Positions 10,639-20,475 of a stretch of 46,697 nt of DNA are shown piece by piece. The position numbers and the translations under genes are program-made. Under the pieces are notes generated by a model. It had not been told where the DNA came from, did no database searches, and saw only the letters and a list, made by a program, of their open reading frames with translations. Where the stretch lies: NCBI GenBank assembly GCA_016194325.1, contig JACQBS010000135.1, positions 1 through 46,697 on the forward strand, given 5' to 3'. Origin of the DNA: Nitrospinota bacterium. GTDB taxonomy: Bacteria > Nitrospinota > Nitrospinia > UBA9942. Within the stretch, counting starts at the first letter, position 1; every line of letters starts with the position of its first letter.

Positions 10639-12069
10639 TTAAAACTTCAATAGTCTTTCAAAGCCATCCCAGAGGAGTTTTCTTGCCTCAAGGCTTTTCA
10701 ATGCCCCGGTTCTGGTCATATCCTGTGAATCTTTACCATGGAGATAATTCGTCAATATCTTTGTTGCAGCATCCCCATGCTCCACATCAAGGACGATATG
10801 GGATGTCCAGTATTCCATGTCATCATCTTTTATTGATATGCTGTTTTTAAGTCCATCCACTATTTTCTTAAACATGGTCGGTATAACCCATTCAACACCA
10901 GGTCCCACAGCACCGAGTCCGATGAGGAATGGCTCATATCTCGTAAGCATTGTAAGACGGTCAACAAAATTTGTCACCTCGGGAATAGGCTTAAATTTTT
11001 TCCAATCCTTCTTTTCCAGCCCTAATGCCTTTAAAAATTTTCTAAACAGGGCAGGATGCGTCTTATCAGGATTCAGGTTTCCATACTCATCTATAAGATT
11101 TTTGACCATCGCCATTCTGTCCCATTCGTGCGGTATTTTAGGAATGATATTGGCTATATAGTGGGAGAACATCTTTGCATGCTGATAATAATGGAGTGCA
11201 AAGGTTCTTACCTGTTCTTCACTTAAGCTTCCTTTAGAGAATCTCTCTAAAAAGGGATGGTTTACAGCCTCGTGAGAAAAAATCTCATCCTTTAATAACC
11301 GGAGGAAATCCTCGCCGCTCTTTTCCTCTTTCCTTTCAAGGTCAGAGTGAAACTCCATTGTCCCTTCCCACATCCTTTTTGCCTCTTCAATCAAATCAGG
11401 GCTTACTTCCTTTAATCCTCTCTTTTCAGCCAATCCCTCTATCTCCTTTATTATCATACCTCTTACAAAGGAAGGGATACGCTCTACCTTCTCATCAGCC
11501 TCTTTTGTCCATGGGAATCTCTTTTGAACCTTTGCAGAGCCCTGCCCCCAGTAGTCATATTTTTCCTGCATCACATCGAGGGTAACGGCAGAAAGTCCTT
11601 TATCCCTTGCCATTTTTTCAATCCTCCACCTTGTCATATCCCTCATAAAGCCTTCTGGAATCTTTTTAAGTCTATCCGTTGCCTCATTAGTCCATTTTAA
11701 CTCTGCTGCCTGTTCGGTCTTTGCCTCTCTCTTTTCAATTATCTCAAATCTATCTCTCCCCGCCCCGCAGACAGGACAGTTTTCAGGCAGAGCCTCTGCT
11801 GTATAGCCGCATAGTTTACACCGGTAAAGACGGGGAGTATCCATTACCCCCATTCCTGAATTAAAGTCCTTCAGGACAGGCATTCCGCCCATTGACTTTC
11901 TCGCCTCTCCAATAGCCTCTTCAGCAACTTCGAGGGTTATAAGATTAACGCCCTTATCTAAAGCAAAACTTTCTATTCGTGATTGGCTCATACTCCTCAT
12001 AAATCCTTGAGGAACCCGCTCGAGCCTCTTCCTTGCTTCTTCCGTCCAGTTAATCTCTATCATAATCAA
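10639..12069 (-). CDS. Multidomain protein: PCP_red, rubredoxin-like zinc ribbon, two further PCP_red repeats, heme-oxygenase-like (HDO/TenA-like) C-terminal domain
   Basis: Three repeats of W(T)EEA...R(V/I)P.(G)F(M/V)R; CKLCGY...CPVCGA; C-terminal ALHYYQHAKMFSHY, IDEYGN...THPALF, DVEHGDAA. Confidence 0.7.
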   Translation of the reverse strand: MIMIEINWTEEARKRLERVPQGFMRSMSQSRIESFALDKGVNLITLEVAEEAIGEARKSMGGMPVLKDFNSGMGVMDTPRLYRCKLCGYTAEALPENCPVCGAGRDRFEIIEKREAKTEQAAELKWTNEATDRLKKIPEGFMRDMTRWRIEKMARDKGLSAVTLDVMQEKYDYWGQGSAKVQKRFPWTKEADEKVERIPSFVRGMIIKEIEGLAEKRGLKEVSPDLIEEAKRMWEGTMEFHSDLERKEEKSGEDFLRLLKDEIFSHEAVNHPFLERFSKGSLSEEQVRTFALHYYQHAKMFSHYIANIIPKIPHEWDRMAMVKNLIDEYGNLNPDKTHPALFRKFLKALGLEKKDWKKFKPIPEVTNFVDRLTMLTRYEPFLIGLGAVGPGVEWVIPTMFKKIVDGLKNSISIKDDDMEYWTSHIVLDVEHGDAATKILTNYLHGKDSQDMTRTGALKSLEARKLLWDGFERLLKF

Positions 12070-12115
12070 ACTCCTTAATTATGCCTTTGTTTATGTATAG
12101 GAAATTATAAAACTT

Positions 12116-12199
12116 TAGCCACGAATAAACACGAATTAACACTAATTATTTAAGAATCTTTTCTTTTAATTCGTGAATATTCGTGTAGATTCGTGGCTA
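12116..12199. repeat. Intergenic inverted repeat (tagccacgaa...ttcgtggcta)
   Basis: Complementary arms with repeated cacgaat / attcgtg units. Confidence 0.8.
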
Positions 12200-12202
12200 A
12201 AA

Positions 12203-12607
12203 TCAAGTCTTTGTTCTTAAAAATGCACCGAGCACTTTATCCACCTTGGATATATGATTTTTTAGCCAGTCAACCACCATACTCTGAGCCTTTATAACAA
12301 CAGCAACTGGTACAACCGCTGTCTCAAGCTGTTTTTTCAGGTCAGAAAGATTGCTTATAAATTTCTGGTGCTGTGACTTGTGCGAGGAATAGTCATTATA
12401 ATTAAATTTTTCCATAGCCTTTTGCTCGTTGCCAAAATGAAATACCGTATAATCATCTAAGAACTTAAATAACTTAACAATCTCCTCCTTGCCTTTGCCT
12501 GTCTTCATTGCCTCTATCAGGCTATTAATTTTTACAAATAATTCTTTATGCTGATTATCCTGCCAGTTAATACCTGTTGCCAAATCCTGAGTCCATTCTA
12601 TTGCCAT
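12203..12607 (-). CDS. Bacteriohemerythrin
   Basis: WQDNQHKELFVKIN, FHFGNEQKAM, HKSQHQKFI, WLKNHISKVDK iron-ligand motifs. Confidence 0.92.
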   Translation of the reverse strand: MAIEWTQDLATGINWQDNQHKELFVKINSLIEAMKTGKGKEEIVKLFKFLDDYTVFHFGNEQKAMEKFNYNDYSSHKSQHQKFISNLSDLKKQLETAVVPVAVVIKAQSMVVDWLKNHISKVDKVLGAFLRTKT

Positions 12608-12621
12608 AAATTTTCTCCTTT

Positions 12622-12981
12622 CTATATGCGAACCTTACATCTCGCATTGCATTTTTTTTCAACTGCCCTTAATCTTTTAAAGTCGCCTTTAAAGGGTTCT
12701 ATTCTTTTAAGGGCATTGTAAAAGGTCTTTGTAATGCCTTTCTTTAATAAACCAAAGGGGTCTTTCTTATTTAAAGTGTAATAGCAGTGCAGTTTATCTT
12801 TGCCCATTTCTGCAACACCTGTCCTCCTTAAAATAGCAAGGTGTCTTGAGATTGTCGGCTGGGGCAGGGCAAGCGATTCGGTAAGACAGTTGACACAGAG
12901 GATGGAATTACGCAGGAGAAGTATTATTCTTAATCTAATCTCCTCAGAAAAGGCAAAGAGTATATCCTTTATGTCGGTCAT
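12622..12981 (-). CDS. ArsR/SmtB-family regulator (copy 1)
   Basis: wHTH ...LPQPTISRHLAILRRTGV...; CVNC and C-terminal CNARC motifs; paralogous to 17934-18293. Confidence 0.88.
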   Translation of the reverse strand: MTDIKDILFAFSEEIRLRIILLLRNSILCVNCLTESLALPQPTISRHLAILRRTGVAEMGKDKLHCYYTLNKKDPFGLLKKGITKTFYNALKRIEPFKGDFKRLRAVEKKCNARCKVRI

Positions 12982-12993
12982 ATATTAACAATT

Positions 12994-13013
12994 ATATTCG
13001 TGTATACGGATAT
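12994..13013. promoter_or_regulatory. Predicted ArsR operator ATATTCGTGTATACGGATAT
   Basis: Near-perfect 20-bp palindrome just upstream of the ArsR start, 18/20 identical to 18306-18325. Confidence 0.7.
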
Positions 13014-13078
13014 AATCAAGAAAAATTTTTCTTATGTATTTTAACATGCCTAACACTATAGCACCCTCCCCTTTTTAA

Positions 13079-13095
13079 TGCCTGATTTTCAGGCA
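13079..13095. promoter_or_regulatory. Candidate enhancer-binding site TGCCTGATTTTCAGGCA
   Basis: Perfect 7-bp-arm palindrome about 85 bp upstream of a sigma54-like promoter; conserved at 18373-18389. Confidence 0.5.
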
Positions 13096-13172
13096 GATTT
13101 ATATGGCAGAGATGAAGGGAGACTTCGCTTTTCATGAACAATATCAGGGGATTTGAAGGTTTATTATTATTG

Positions 13173-13187
13173 TGGCACGGCTTTTGT
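13173..13187 (+). promoter_or_regulatory. Sigma54-like promoter TGGCACGGCTTTTGT
   Basis: Matches TGGCAC-N5-TTGC with one mismatch; identical copy upstream of nifB. Confidence 0.65.
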
Positions 13188-13222
13188 GTTGTCTATTTTA
13201 TAAGGGGAAATTATAAAAACTT

Positions 13223-13360
13223 GCCACAGACTTTCACTGACAAAATATTAATAGAAGATGAGAAGTTAAGATGTTAAGAAGATGAGAACAAACACCATCC
13301 TATCTTCTCAACTTCATATCTTCTTATCTTCTTGCTTTTAAGTCTGTGCAGGTCTATGGC
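13223..13360. repeat. Intergenic tandem-unit inverted repeat (gccacagac...gtctatggc)
   Basis: Complementary arms containing agaagatgagaagtt / aacttcatatcttctt-type units. Confidence 0.75.
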
Positions 13361-13486
13361 TAATCAGATTCTTTGTTCTGCAAAGACTCTCTTATCCTTT
13401 CGCTCAATCCTCTGTGACACTCTGAGCATATATTCAATATCTTTTCTCTGTTTATAAAATAATATCCCCTCTCTACATTAGACATC

Positions 13487-13978
13487 TCACGCATCGGACA
13501 GGTATCCGAAACTCCTCAGCTCATTAATTACCAGATTGACTACATCTGGAATTTTATTCTCGATTTCAGGAGTAAGCTCCATCCCCCAGTTAATGCAGTC
13601 CTTTGGCTGAATGGCTATTATAGTGGTATCGGGGATTTTACCAAGCACCCTTTTTACGGTGAGAGTTTCTAAAATACCTATCTGGTGGGGTGAGAGCTTC
13701 TTCGGGATATTGGCAGATAGGTCTTCAAATTTGAAGCGGTATATTGAGCCAGGGGAATCGTTTCCCTGAAGGGCATCCACAATGATAAGACAATCAACGT
13801 CATCCAGTAAATTAAGCAATCCAAGACTTGCTGTCCCTCCATCTATAATTTCAACATTGGAAGGGAATTTATAATCCCTCTGCAATTTCTCGATAACCCT
13901 GACTCCTACACCATCGTCTTTAAGAAGGATATTTCCAACACCGAGGATAAGTATCTTTTGAGCCGAATCGTTCATCAT
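13487..13978 (-). CDS. [NiFe]-hydrogenase maturation protease
   Basis: ILGVGNILLKDDGVGVRV, IIDGGTASLGLL, DCLIIVDALQGNDSPG, LSPHQIGI. Confidence 0.92.
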   Translation of the reverse strand: MMNDSAQKILILGVGNILLKDDGVGVRVIEKLQRDYKFPSNVEIIDGGTASLGLLNLLDDVDCLIIVDALQGNDSPGSIYRFKFEDLSANIPKKLSPHQIGILETLTVKRVLGKIPDTTIIAIQPKDCINWGMELTPEIENKIPDVVNLVINELRSFGYLSDA

Positions 13979-14020
13979 AAGAATTATTTAGTTCATGCTG
14001 AAAAACTCATCATGAACTTT

Positions 14021-14140
14021 GATTACATAGATTAAATCAGATTACACAGATTAAAAAAACATCAAAATCAAGGAGTTATCAATCTGAGTAATCTTTTTTA
14101 AAAAATCTGTGTAATCAGTTGCCACATTTTTCAGTGGCAA
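14021..14140. repeat. Intergenic inverted repeat, plus compact hairpin GTTGCCAC...GTGGCAAC (14117-14140)
   Basis: gattacacagatt / aatctgtgtaatc arms; 8-bp hairpin directly after the cytochrome b stop. Confidence 0.75.
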
Positions 14141-14824
14141 CTATTTAAAATTCACATCTCTGTATCTATATCCTCCAAATATGGATGCAATATTGCTGTT
14201 TTTAAGTTTGATGGTTTTCCATATCTGAAGATAGACATGGATGATAAATAGGGTTATAATGCACCATAAACCGAGATGATGCCAGAACCTTATACCCTGA
14301 AGGTCGCTGTATATCCAGTATATCCAGTCAGTAGTTAGATGCAGAAGGGTGGGCCACCACCATTTAGTGAGATAAGCAGGGACATAAAGTGCAAATCCTG
14401 TGATCAGTTGATGAAGGAAGAGTATATGAAATAGCAGGAATATAAAACCGTCTACAGGGTCTACCCACATGTAGTCTGTCCTCTCCCCTTTCAGTCTCCA
14501 GTAGTATTTAAACTGTATCCATCCCCCCTTTATATTCTTAGGAGAAGGGAGCATATCCTTCCAGTGGGCGTGGTAGGTGGAGAAGAATGTTATATATGTC
14601 CCTATTATAAAAGCCACACCAAAATAGAGGTTAGCACACAGGAAGTGTAAAAACCTCATGTTTGCCATGGTAAAGGTATTGGCTGCCTCACCAGGGATCC
14701 CCCAGAAGTATGGGGCAGCAATATAATAACCTGTTATTGACAGCCCAATAGTAGCAAAAAACACTATCCAGTGCAATATACGCCAGGTATTGGTATAGAC
14801 ATAAATCAATTCTTTTTGCGCCAT
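14141..14824 (-). CDS. [NiFe]-hydrogenase b-type cytochrome subunit
   Basis: Multi-pass protein, YTNTWRILHWIVFFATIGLSITGYYI, HH...IHVYLQIWKTI; follows the large subunit gene. Confidence 0.88.
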   Translation of the reverse strand: MAQKELIYVYTNTWRILHWIVFFATIGLSITGYYIAAPYFWGIPGEAANTFTMANMRFLHFLCANLYFGVAFIIGTYITFFSTYHAHWKDMLPSPKNIKGGWIQFKYYWRLKGERTDYMWVDPVDGFIFLLFHILFLHQLITGFALYVPAYLTKWWWPTLLHLTTDWIYWIYSDLQGIRFWHHLGLWCIITLFIIHVYLQIWKTIKLKNSNIASIFGGYRYRDVNFK

Positions 14825-14838
14825 AGAACCTCCTCTTG

Positions 14839-14925
14839 GAGTTAATGAGTTGCAGAGTTATAGAGTTAAGGAGTTTTTAAACTTACCAACTCATCAACTC
14901 ATCAACTCACTAACTCCTCAACTTA
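14839..14925. repeat. 8-bp tandem-unit hairpin (5x gagttNNN / 5x caactcNN)
   Basis: gagttaat gagttgca gagttata gagttaag gagttttt followed by a complementary caactcat-type array; overlaps the large-subunit stop. Confidence 0.85.
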
Positions 14926-16570
14926 CTTTGAATTTATATATCTCCCCTCCCTCCTTATCTATCACATGAACCGAGCATGCAAGGCATGGGTCAAAGGAGT
15001 GGATTGTCCTTAACAGCTCTAATGGCTGTTTTGGGTCTGCCACAGGCGTTCCAATAAGTGACTGTTCAAAGGGACCAGGATTACCATTGCTGTCTCTCGG
15101 TGAGCCGTTCCATGTAGTCGGGACAACACACTGGTAGTTCTTAATCTTACCACCATCTATCTCTATCCAGTGTCCCAGTGCTCCCCTTGGTGCCTCTGTC
15201 AGACCTATACCGAATGCCTTATCTGGCATCGTATAATTTGAATAGGTGGAGAGGTTACCCATCTTTACATTCGCTATAAGCTCATCCACCCATCCCTCCA
15301 TTGCCTCACCTATATACATTGTTTCAAGTGCCCTTGCAGCAGTCCTTCCGAGTGTGGAGAATAAAACTGTTGCCGGGAGGTTTAACTTTTGCAGTGTAGA
15401 ATCAACAAGCTTCTTCGCTTTTTCGTTCCCTCGCACATAAGCCACAAGCATCCTCGATAGTGGTCCTACCTCCATAACATTATCCTTTATCCTCGGAGAC
15501 TTCAGCCAGCTATATTTATTGTCTATGTCAATTCCAGTATATTCAGGAATTGTCTCACCAACCTTTGGATTTTTTGCCCCGTTATCCTTATACCATGAGT
15601 GTTTCACATGCTCGGTGCAGTCTTCGGGGGATACCTCAACTATCCTGCTCAAATCACCGTTCATTATAGCCCCTCTTGGGAACAACTGCTTTAATGGATC
15701 ACCACTGTTATCAAGTGGGAATGCCCCCCATGCCAGATAATTTTTCAATTGCCCGCCAATACCACCCCACTCTAAATAAAAGGGTGCAACGGTAAGCACA
15801 TCGGGTATATAGACATTCTTAATAAAATCGTTAGCCTCCTTTAAACGGAAATTAAACTGTCCGATCCTTTCTGGATTCAAGTCTGCCACACAGGTTACTC
15901 CACCAACTACTGTTGACTGCGGATGGGGATTCTTTCCACCGAATATAGCCATCATCTGTGCAATCTTCACCTGCATCTCCAGAGCATCGAGGTAATGGGA
16001 TACTGCCATGAGATTTGCCTCCGGCGGGAGCTTATACGCAGAATGCCCCCAATATCCATTTGCAAAAGGACCGAGCTGACCGCTATCCACAAAGGCTTGT
16101 AATTTTTTCTGCAATTCCCTGAAATGGCTCTCGCTGTCCTTTGGAGAATTATTTGAATTGCTTGATAGAATGGCTGTCTTTTTTGGATTTGCCTTAAGTG
16201 CACTCACCACATCCACCCAGTCCAATGCATGAAGGTGATAAAAATGTACAGGATGGTCATGGAGATACTGTGCCCCAAGGATCAAATTTCTTATAATCCT
16301 CGCATTATCAGGAACCTGAACACCTATTGCATTTTCCACACATAAGACAGAGGCAATATTATGAACATAGGTGCATACACCACATATCCTCTGGGTTATA
16401 TACCATGCATCCCTTGGGTCCCTATTCCTTAAAAATATCTCAAAACCCCTGAACAGTGTTCCTGAGCTCCATGCATTTGTAACCTTACCACCCTCCACCT
16501 CAGTCTCTATTCTCAAATGTCCTTCAATCCTTGTTACCGGGTCTATAACGATCCTCTGTGCCATATTCAT
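14918..16570 (-). CDS. [NiFe]-hydrogenase large subunit
   Basis: RICGVCTYVHN and C-terminal DPCLACSVHV nickel-ligand motifs. Confidence 0.96.
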   Translation of the reverse strand: MNMAQRIVIDPVTRIEGHLRIETEVEGGKVTNAWSSGTLFRGFEIFLRNRDPRDAWYITQRICGVCTYVHNIASVLCVENAIGVQVPDNARIIRNLILGAQYLHDHPVHFYHLHALDWVDVVSALKANPKKTAILSSNSNNSPKDSESHFRELQKKLQAFVDSGQLGPFANGYWGHSAYKLPPEANLMAVSHYLDALEMQVKIAQMMAIFGGKNPHPQSTVVGGVTCVADLNPERIGQFNFRLKEANDFIKNVYIPDVLTVAPFYLEWGGIGGQLKNYLAWGAFPLDNSGDPLKQLFPRGAIMNGDLSRIVEVSPEDCTEHVKHSWYKDNGAKNPKVGETIPEYTGIDIDNKYSWLKSPRIKDNVMEVGPLSRMLVAYVRGNEKAKKLVDSTLQKLNLPATVLFSTLGRTAARALETMYIGEAMEGWVDELIANVKMGNLSTYSNYTMPDKAFGIGLTEAPRGALGHWIEIDGGKIKNYQCVVPTTWNGSPRDSNGNPGPFEQSLIGTPVADPKQPLELLRTIHSFDPCLACSVHVIDKEGGEIYKFKVS

Positions 16571-16583
16571 TACCTCCTATTTT

Positions 16584-16695
16584 AACCACAAAGATTTTTA
16601 AACACAAAACCACGAGATTGACACAAGATTAACACAAGATTTTTCTTTTAGTTTTCTTTAAATTCTTGCGTAAATCTGTGAAATCTTGTGGTTTC
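16584..16695. repeat. Intergenic inverted repeat (aaccacaaag...cttgtggttt)
   Basis: acacaagattaacacaagatt / aaatcttgtgg arms. Confidence 0.7.
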
Positions 16696-16767
16696 ATTTG
16701 TTTTATTTTGGTTGCGGCTTTGCCACGCTGTGTAATTTGTGGTTTCATCAGGTCTTTGTTCTTTCTT

Positions 16768-17859
16768 TTATTTCTCTGTATCCTCTGTAGTTTCAGGTTT
16801 TTCTTCTTTCTTTTTGGTTAGAGTGTATACTGCATGTGCTGCTATTCCAGCAGCAGCAGCGCCAGCCATGGCAAAACCTACCCGGTCAACAGTTGTTTCA
16901 ACGCCTCCTCTGCCAGGTATCTTTACACCAGGGAGCCTTTCATAAAATGGCTGCATCCTGTCCCAGAAATCTGGCTCCGAGCATCCTACACAACCATGTC
17001 CAGCACCGATAGGCCAGCTTATATCATTATAAAGAATCTTTGAGCAGTTATTATATGTCTCTGGACCCTTGCAGCCCATCTTATACAGGCAATATTCCTT
17101 TTTCGCCTCCTCCGAGCCGAATTCCTCTACAAACTGCCCTGCATCAAAGTGAGACCTCCTCGGGCAGTGGTCATGAATCCTCTCGTAAAAGGCAAAAAGT
17201 GGCCTCCCATAACTGTCCACATCGGGGAGCTTTCCGAATAGGAGATAATTTACCACTGTGGCAACAGAGTTCTTAGGGTTGTGCGGGCAGGCAGGTATAT
17301 TTACTGTATTTATACCTATTGCATCCCTTACACCCTTTGCACCTGTTGGGTTTGGATACTGTGCCTGAACACCGCCGTAACAGGCACAATTACCAACACA
17401 GATTGTAGCAAAGGCATTACCGCAGACCTCTTTCGCTATTTCAAGACCTGTTCTCCCTCCTATTGTCAGGTAGTTCCCATTATTCTTTGTAGGTATTGCC
17501 CCCTCTACAATGCAGATATATTTCCCCTTTTCATCTGTGATAGTTTTATGGAGGTTTTCTTCTGCCTGTGTGCCGGCAGCAGCCATTATTGTTTCATGAT
17601 AATCTATGGATAGGACATCTAATACCAACTCACCGATGGAGGGATAAACAGTTCTTAGAAAAGCCTCGCTGTCGCCTGTGCATTCTGCAAAGTGGAGCCA
17701 TACGACAGAGGGTCTCTTTGAAGCCTTTTCAATGGCGCTTGCTATTTTGGGGATGTATGCCTGGGATAGACCAAGGACTGCAGCCATCTGGCCGCAGAAC
17801 TTTAAAAACTCTCTTCTATCAATATCTCTTAACCTTAACATTTTATCAATCTCTGACAT
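16768..17859 (-). CDS. [NiFe]-hydrogenase small subunit, Tat-exported, C-terminally anchored
   Basis: Twin-arginine RREFLKF, WLHFAECTGDSEAF, ICVGNCACYGG, NIPACPHNP, GHGCVGCSEPDFWD; hydrophobic C-terminal segment. Confidence 0.95.
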   Translation of the reverse strand: MSEIDKMLRLRDIDRREFLKFCGQMAAVLGLSQAYIPKIASAIEKASKRPSVVWLHFAECTGDSEAFLRTVYPSIGELVLDVLSIDYHETIMAAAGTQAEENLHKTITDEKGKYICIVEGAIPTKNNGNYLTIGGRTGLEIAKEVCGNAFATICVGNCACYGGVQAQYPNPTGAKGVRDAIGINTVNIPACPHNPKNSVATVVNYLLFGKLPDVDSYGRPLFAFYERIHDHCPRRSHFDAGQFVEEFGSEEAKKEYCLYKMGCKGPETYNNCSKILYNDISWPIGAGHGCVGCSEPDFWDRMQPFYERLPGVKIPGRGGVETTVDRVGFAMAGAAAAGIAAHAVYTLTKKKEEKPETTEDTEK

Positions 17860-17933
17860 AATGACCTCCTTTTCCTAACCCATCAATATTGACTGTAGAT
17901 TTAAAACTCTTTTTTTATACATCACCTCCTTTT

Positions 17934-18293
17934 TTATACACGAACTTTACAGTTTGCATTGCAGTTTTTTCCAACCGCCCTTAATCTTTTAAAGTCCCCC
18001 TTAAAAGGCACTGTGCCTTTAAGGGCTTTGTAAAAAGATCTGGTAAGATCTTTTTTGAGCGAGTTGAATGGCTCACTTTTATTTAATTTATAGTAGCAGT
18101 GTAATTTATCCTTTGTCATTTCTAAAACCCCGGTTCTCCTTAAAAGTGATAGGTGTCTGGAGATTGTTGGCTGGGGGATACTAAGGGTATCTGTAAGACA
18201 GTTGACACAAAGAATGGAGTCCTTAAGGAGCAGTATTATTCTGAGTCGTATCTCCTCCGAAAAGGCAAAGAGTATATCCTTTATGTCGGTCAT
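17934..18293 (-). CDS. ArsR/SmtB-family regulator (copy 2)
   Basis: 119 aa, highly similar to the 12622-12981 product; CVNC and CNANC motifs. Confidence 0.88.
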   Translation of the reverse strand: MTDIKDILFAFSEEIRLRIILLLKDSILCVNCLTDTLSIPQPTISRHLSLLRRTGVLEMTKDKLHCYYKLNKSEPFNSLKKDLTRSFYKALKGTVPFKGDFKRLRAVGKNCNANCKVRV

Positions 18294-18305
18294 ATGTTTA
18301 AAACT

Positions 18306-18325
18306 ATATTCGCATATACGGATAT
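18306..18325. promoter_or_regulatory. Predicted ArsR operator ATATTCGCATATACGGATAT
   Basis: Palindrome matching the copy-1 operator at 18/20 positions. Confidence 0.7.
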
Positions 18326-18372
18326 TGTCAAGGAAAATATTGCTTAAATCTACAGCATACTATTATCTCCTG

Positions 18373-18389
18373 TGCCTTATTTTTAGGCA
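18373..18389. promoter_or_regulatory. Candidate enhancer-binding site TGCCTTATTTTTAGGCA
   Basis: 17-bp imperfect palindrome positioned as in copy 1, upstream of the sigma54-like promoter. Confidence 0.5.
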
Positions 18390-18467
18390 AATCTATATGG
18401 CAAGCCTGAAGGGGCATCCTGCCTTTTTATGAATAATATCAGAGGATTTGAAGGTTTATCACTATTG

Positions 18468-18482
18468 TGGCACGGCTTTTGT
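18468..18482 (+). promoter_or_regulatory. Sigma54-like promoter upstream of the nif cluster
   Basis: TGGCACGGCTTTTGT, about 170 bp upstream of nifB, same strand. Confidence 0.75.
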
Positions 18483-18510
18483 ATTATCCAAATTTATAGA
18501 AAATTATATA

Positions 18511-18645
<135 letters not shown>

Positions 18646-18656
18646 AATTATTTTTC

Positions 18657-19508
18657 ATGATAAATACACATCCCTGTTACAGCGAAGAGGCTTCTCATTT
18701 TTATGCAAGGATGCATGTGGCGGTTGCACCTAAATGCAATATCCAGTGCAACTACTGCAACCGCAGATACGATTGTATAAATGAGAGTCGTCCAGGTGTA
18801 GCCAGCAGGATTTTGAAGCCTGTAGAGGCAGTCAATAAGGTTCTGTCAGTTAAAAATTCAATGCCAAATCTGACTGTGATTGGCATAGCAGGTCCTGGTG
18901 ACCCGCTGGCAAATCCAGAAGAAACCTTCAGGACTTTTGAGCTTATTAGAGAAAAGACTAAGGGGCTGGATTTCTGTTTAAGCACAAATGGGCTTAAAAT
19001 AATAGATTATATTGAAAAGATAAAAAGTTTAAATATCAATCATGTCACCATTACTATAAATATGATAGAGCCTGAAATAGGCGAGAGGATATACAGGTGG
19101 ATAAAACTCAACGGAAAAATCTATAAAGGGCTTGAGGCGTCTCGAATACTCCATGAAAGACAGATTGAAGGGTTAAGGGCGCTCATCTCCTACGGTATTA
19201 TGGTCAAGGTGAATTCCGTATTGATACCGGGGATTAACGATGAGCATCTTGTAAAAGTGTCAAGATTCGTAAAATCTGTCGGAGCCTTTATTCACAATAT
19301 CATGCCTATGGTTCCGGTAGAGGGTTCATATTTTGCAAAAAATGGGATTATGCCGCCTTCTGAAATAGAGATGAAGGATGCTCAGGAGGTATGCGGAGAG
19401 AGTATGAAAATAATGAACCACTGTCAGCGGTGTCGTGCTGATGCAGTGGGGATGCTGAAGGAAGATAGAGAGTCAGAGAGTCAGAGAGTCAAAGTTTTTT
19501 TACTCTGA
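18657..19508 (+). CDS. nifB: NifB radical SAM FeMo-cofactor precursor synthase, lacking the C-terminal NifX domain
   Basis: [56 protein letters not shown]. Confidence 0.93.
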   Translation: MINTHPCYSEEASHFYARMHVAVAPKCNIQCNYCNRRYDCINESRPGVASRILKPVEAVNKVLSVKNSMPNLTVIGIAGPGDPLANPEETFRTFELIREKTKGLDFCLSTNGLKIIDYIEKIKSLNINHVTITINMIEPEIGERIYRWIKLNGKIYKGLEASRILHERQIEGLRALISYGIMVKVNSVLIPGINDEHLVKVSRFVKSVGAFIHNIMPMVPVEGSYFAKNGIMPPSEIEMKDAQEVCGESMKIMNHCQRCRADAVGMLKEDRESESQRVKVFLL

Positions 19509-19540
19509 CTCTCTGACACTTTGATGCTTTAACACTTTTT
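19464..19540. repeat. 8-bp tandem-unit hairpin overlapping the nifB 3' end
   Basis: agagagtc x3 / tctctgac, actctgac, actttgat units. Confidence 0.85.
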
Positions 19541-19542
19541 AA

Positions 19543-20424
<882 letters not shown>

Positions 20425-20475
20425 ACGGCTTAAACGGTTTAAGCTGTTAAACTGTTTTTTAATTGGAGGTTTAAG

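Noticed and set aside
15519-17878. Numerous opposite-strand ORFs over the hydrogenase genes (and elsewhere, e.g. 9442-9795, 40616-41224)
   Set aside because: Shadow ORFs antisense to strongly supported conserved genes.
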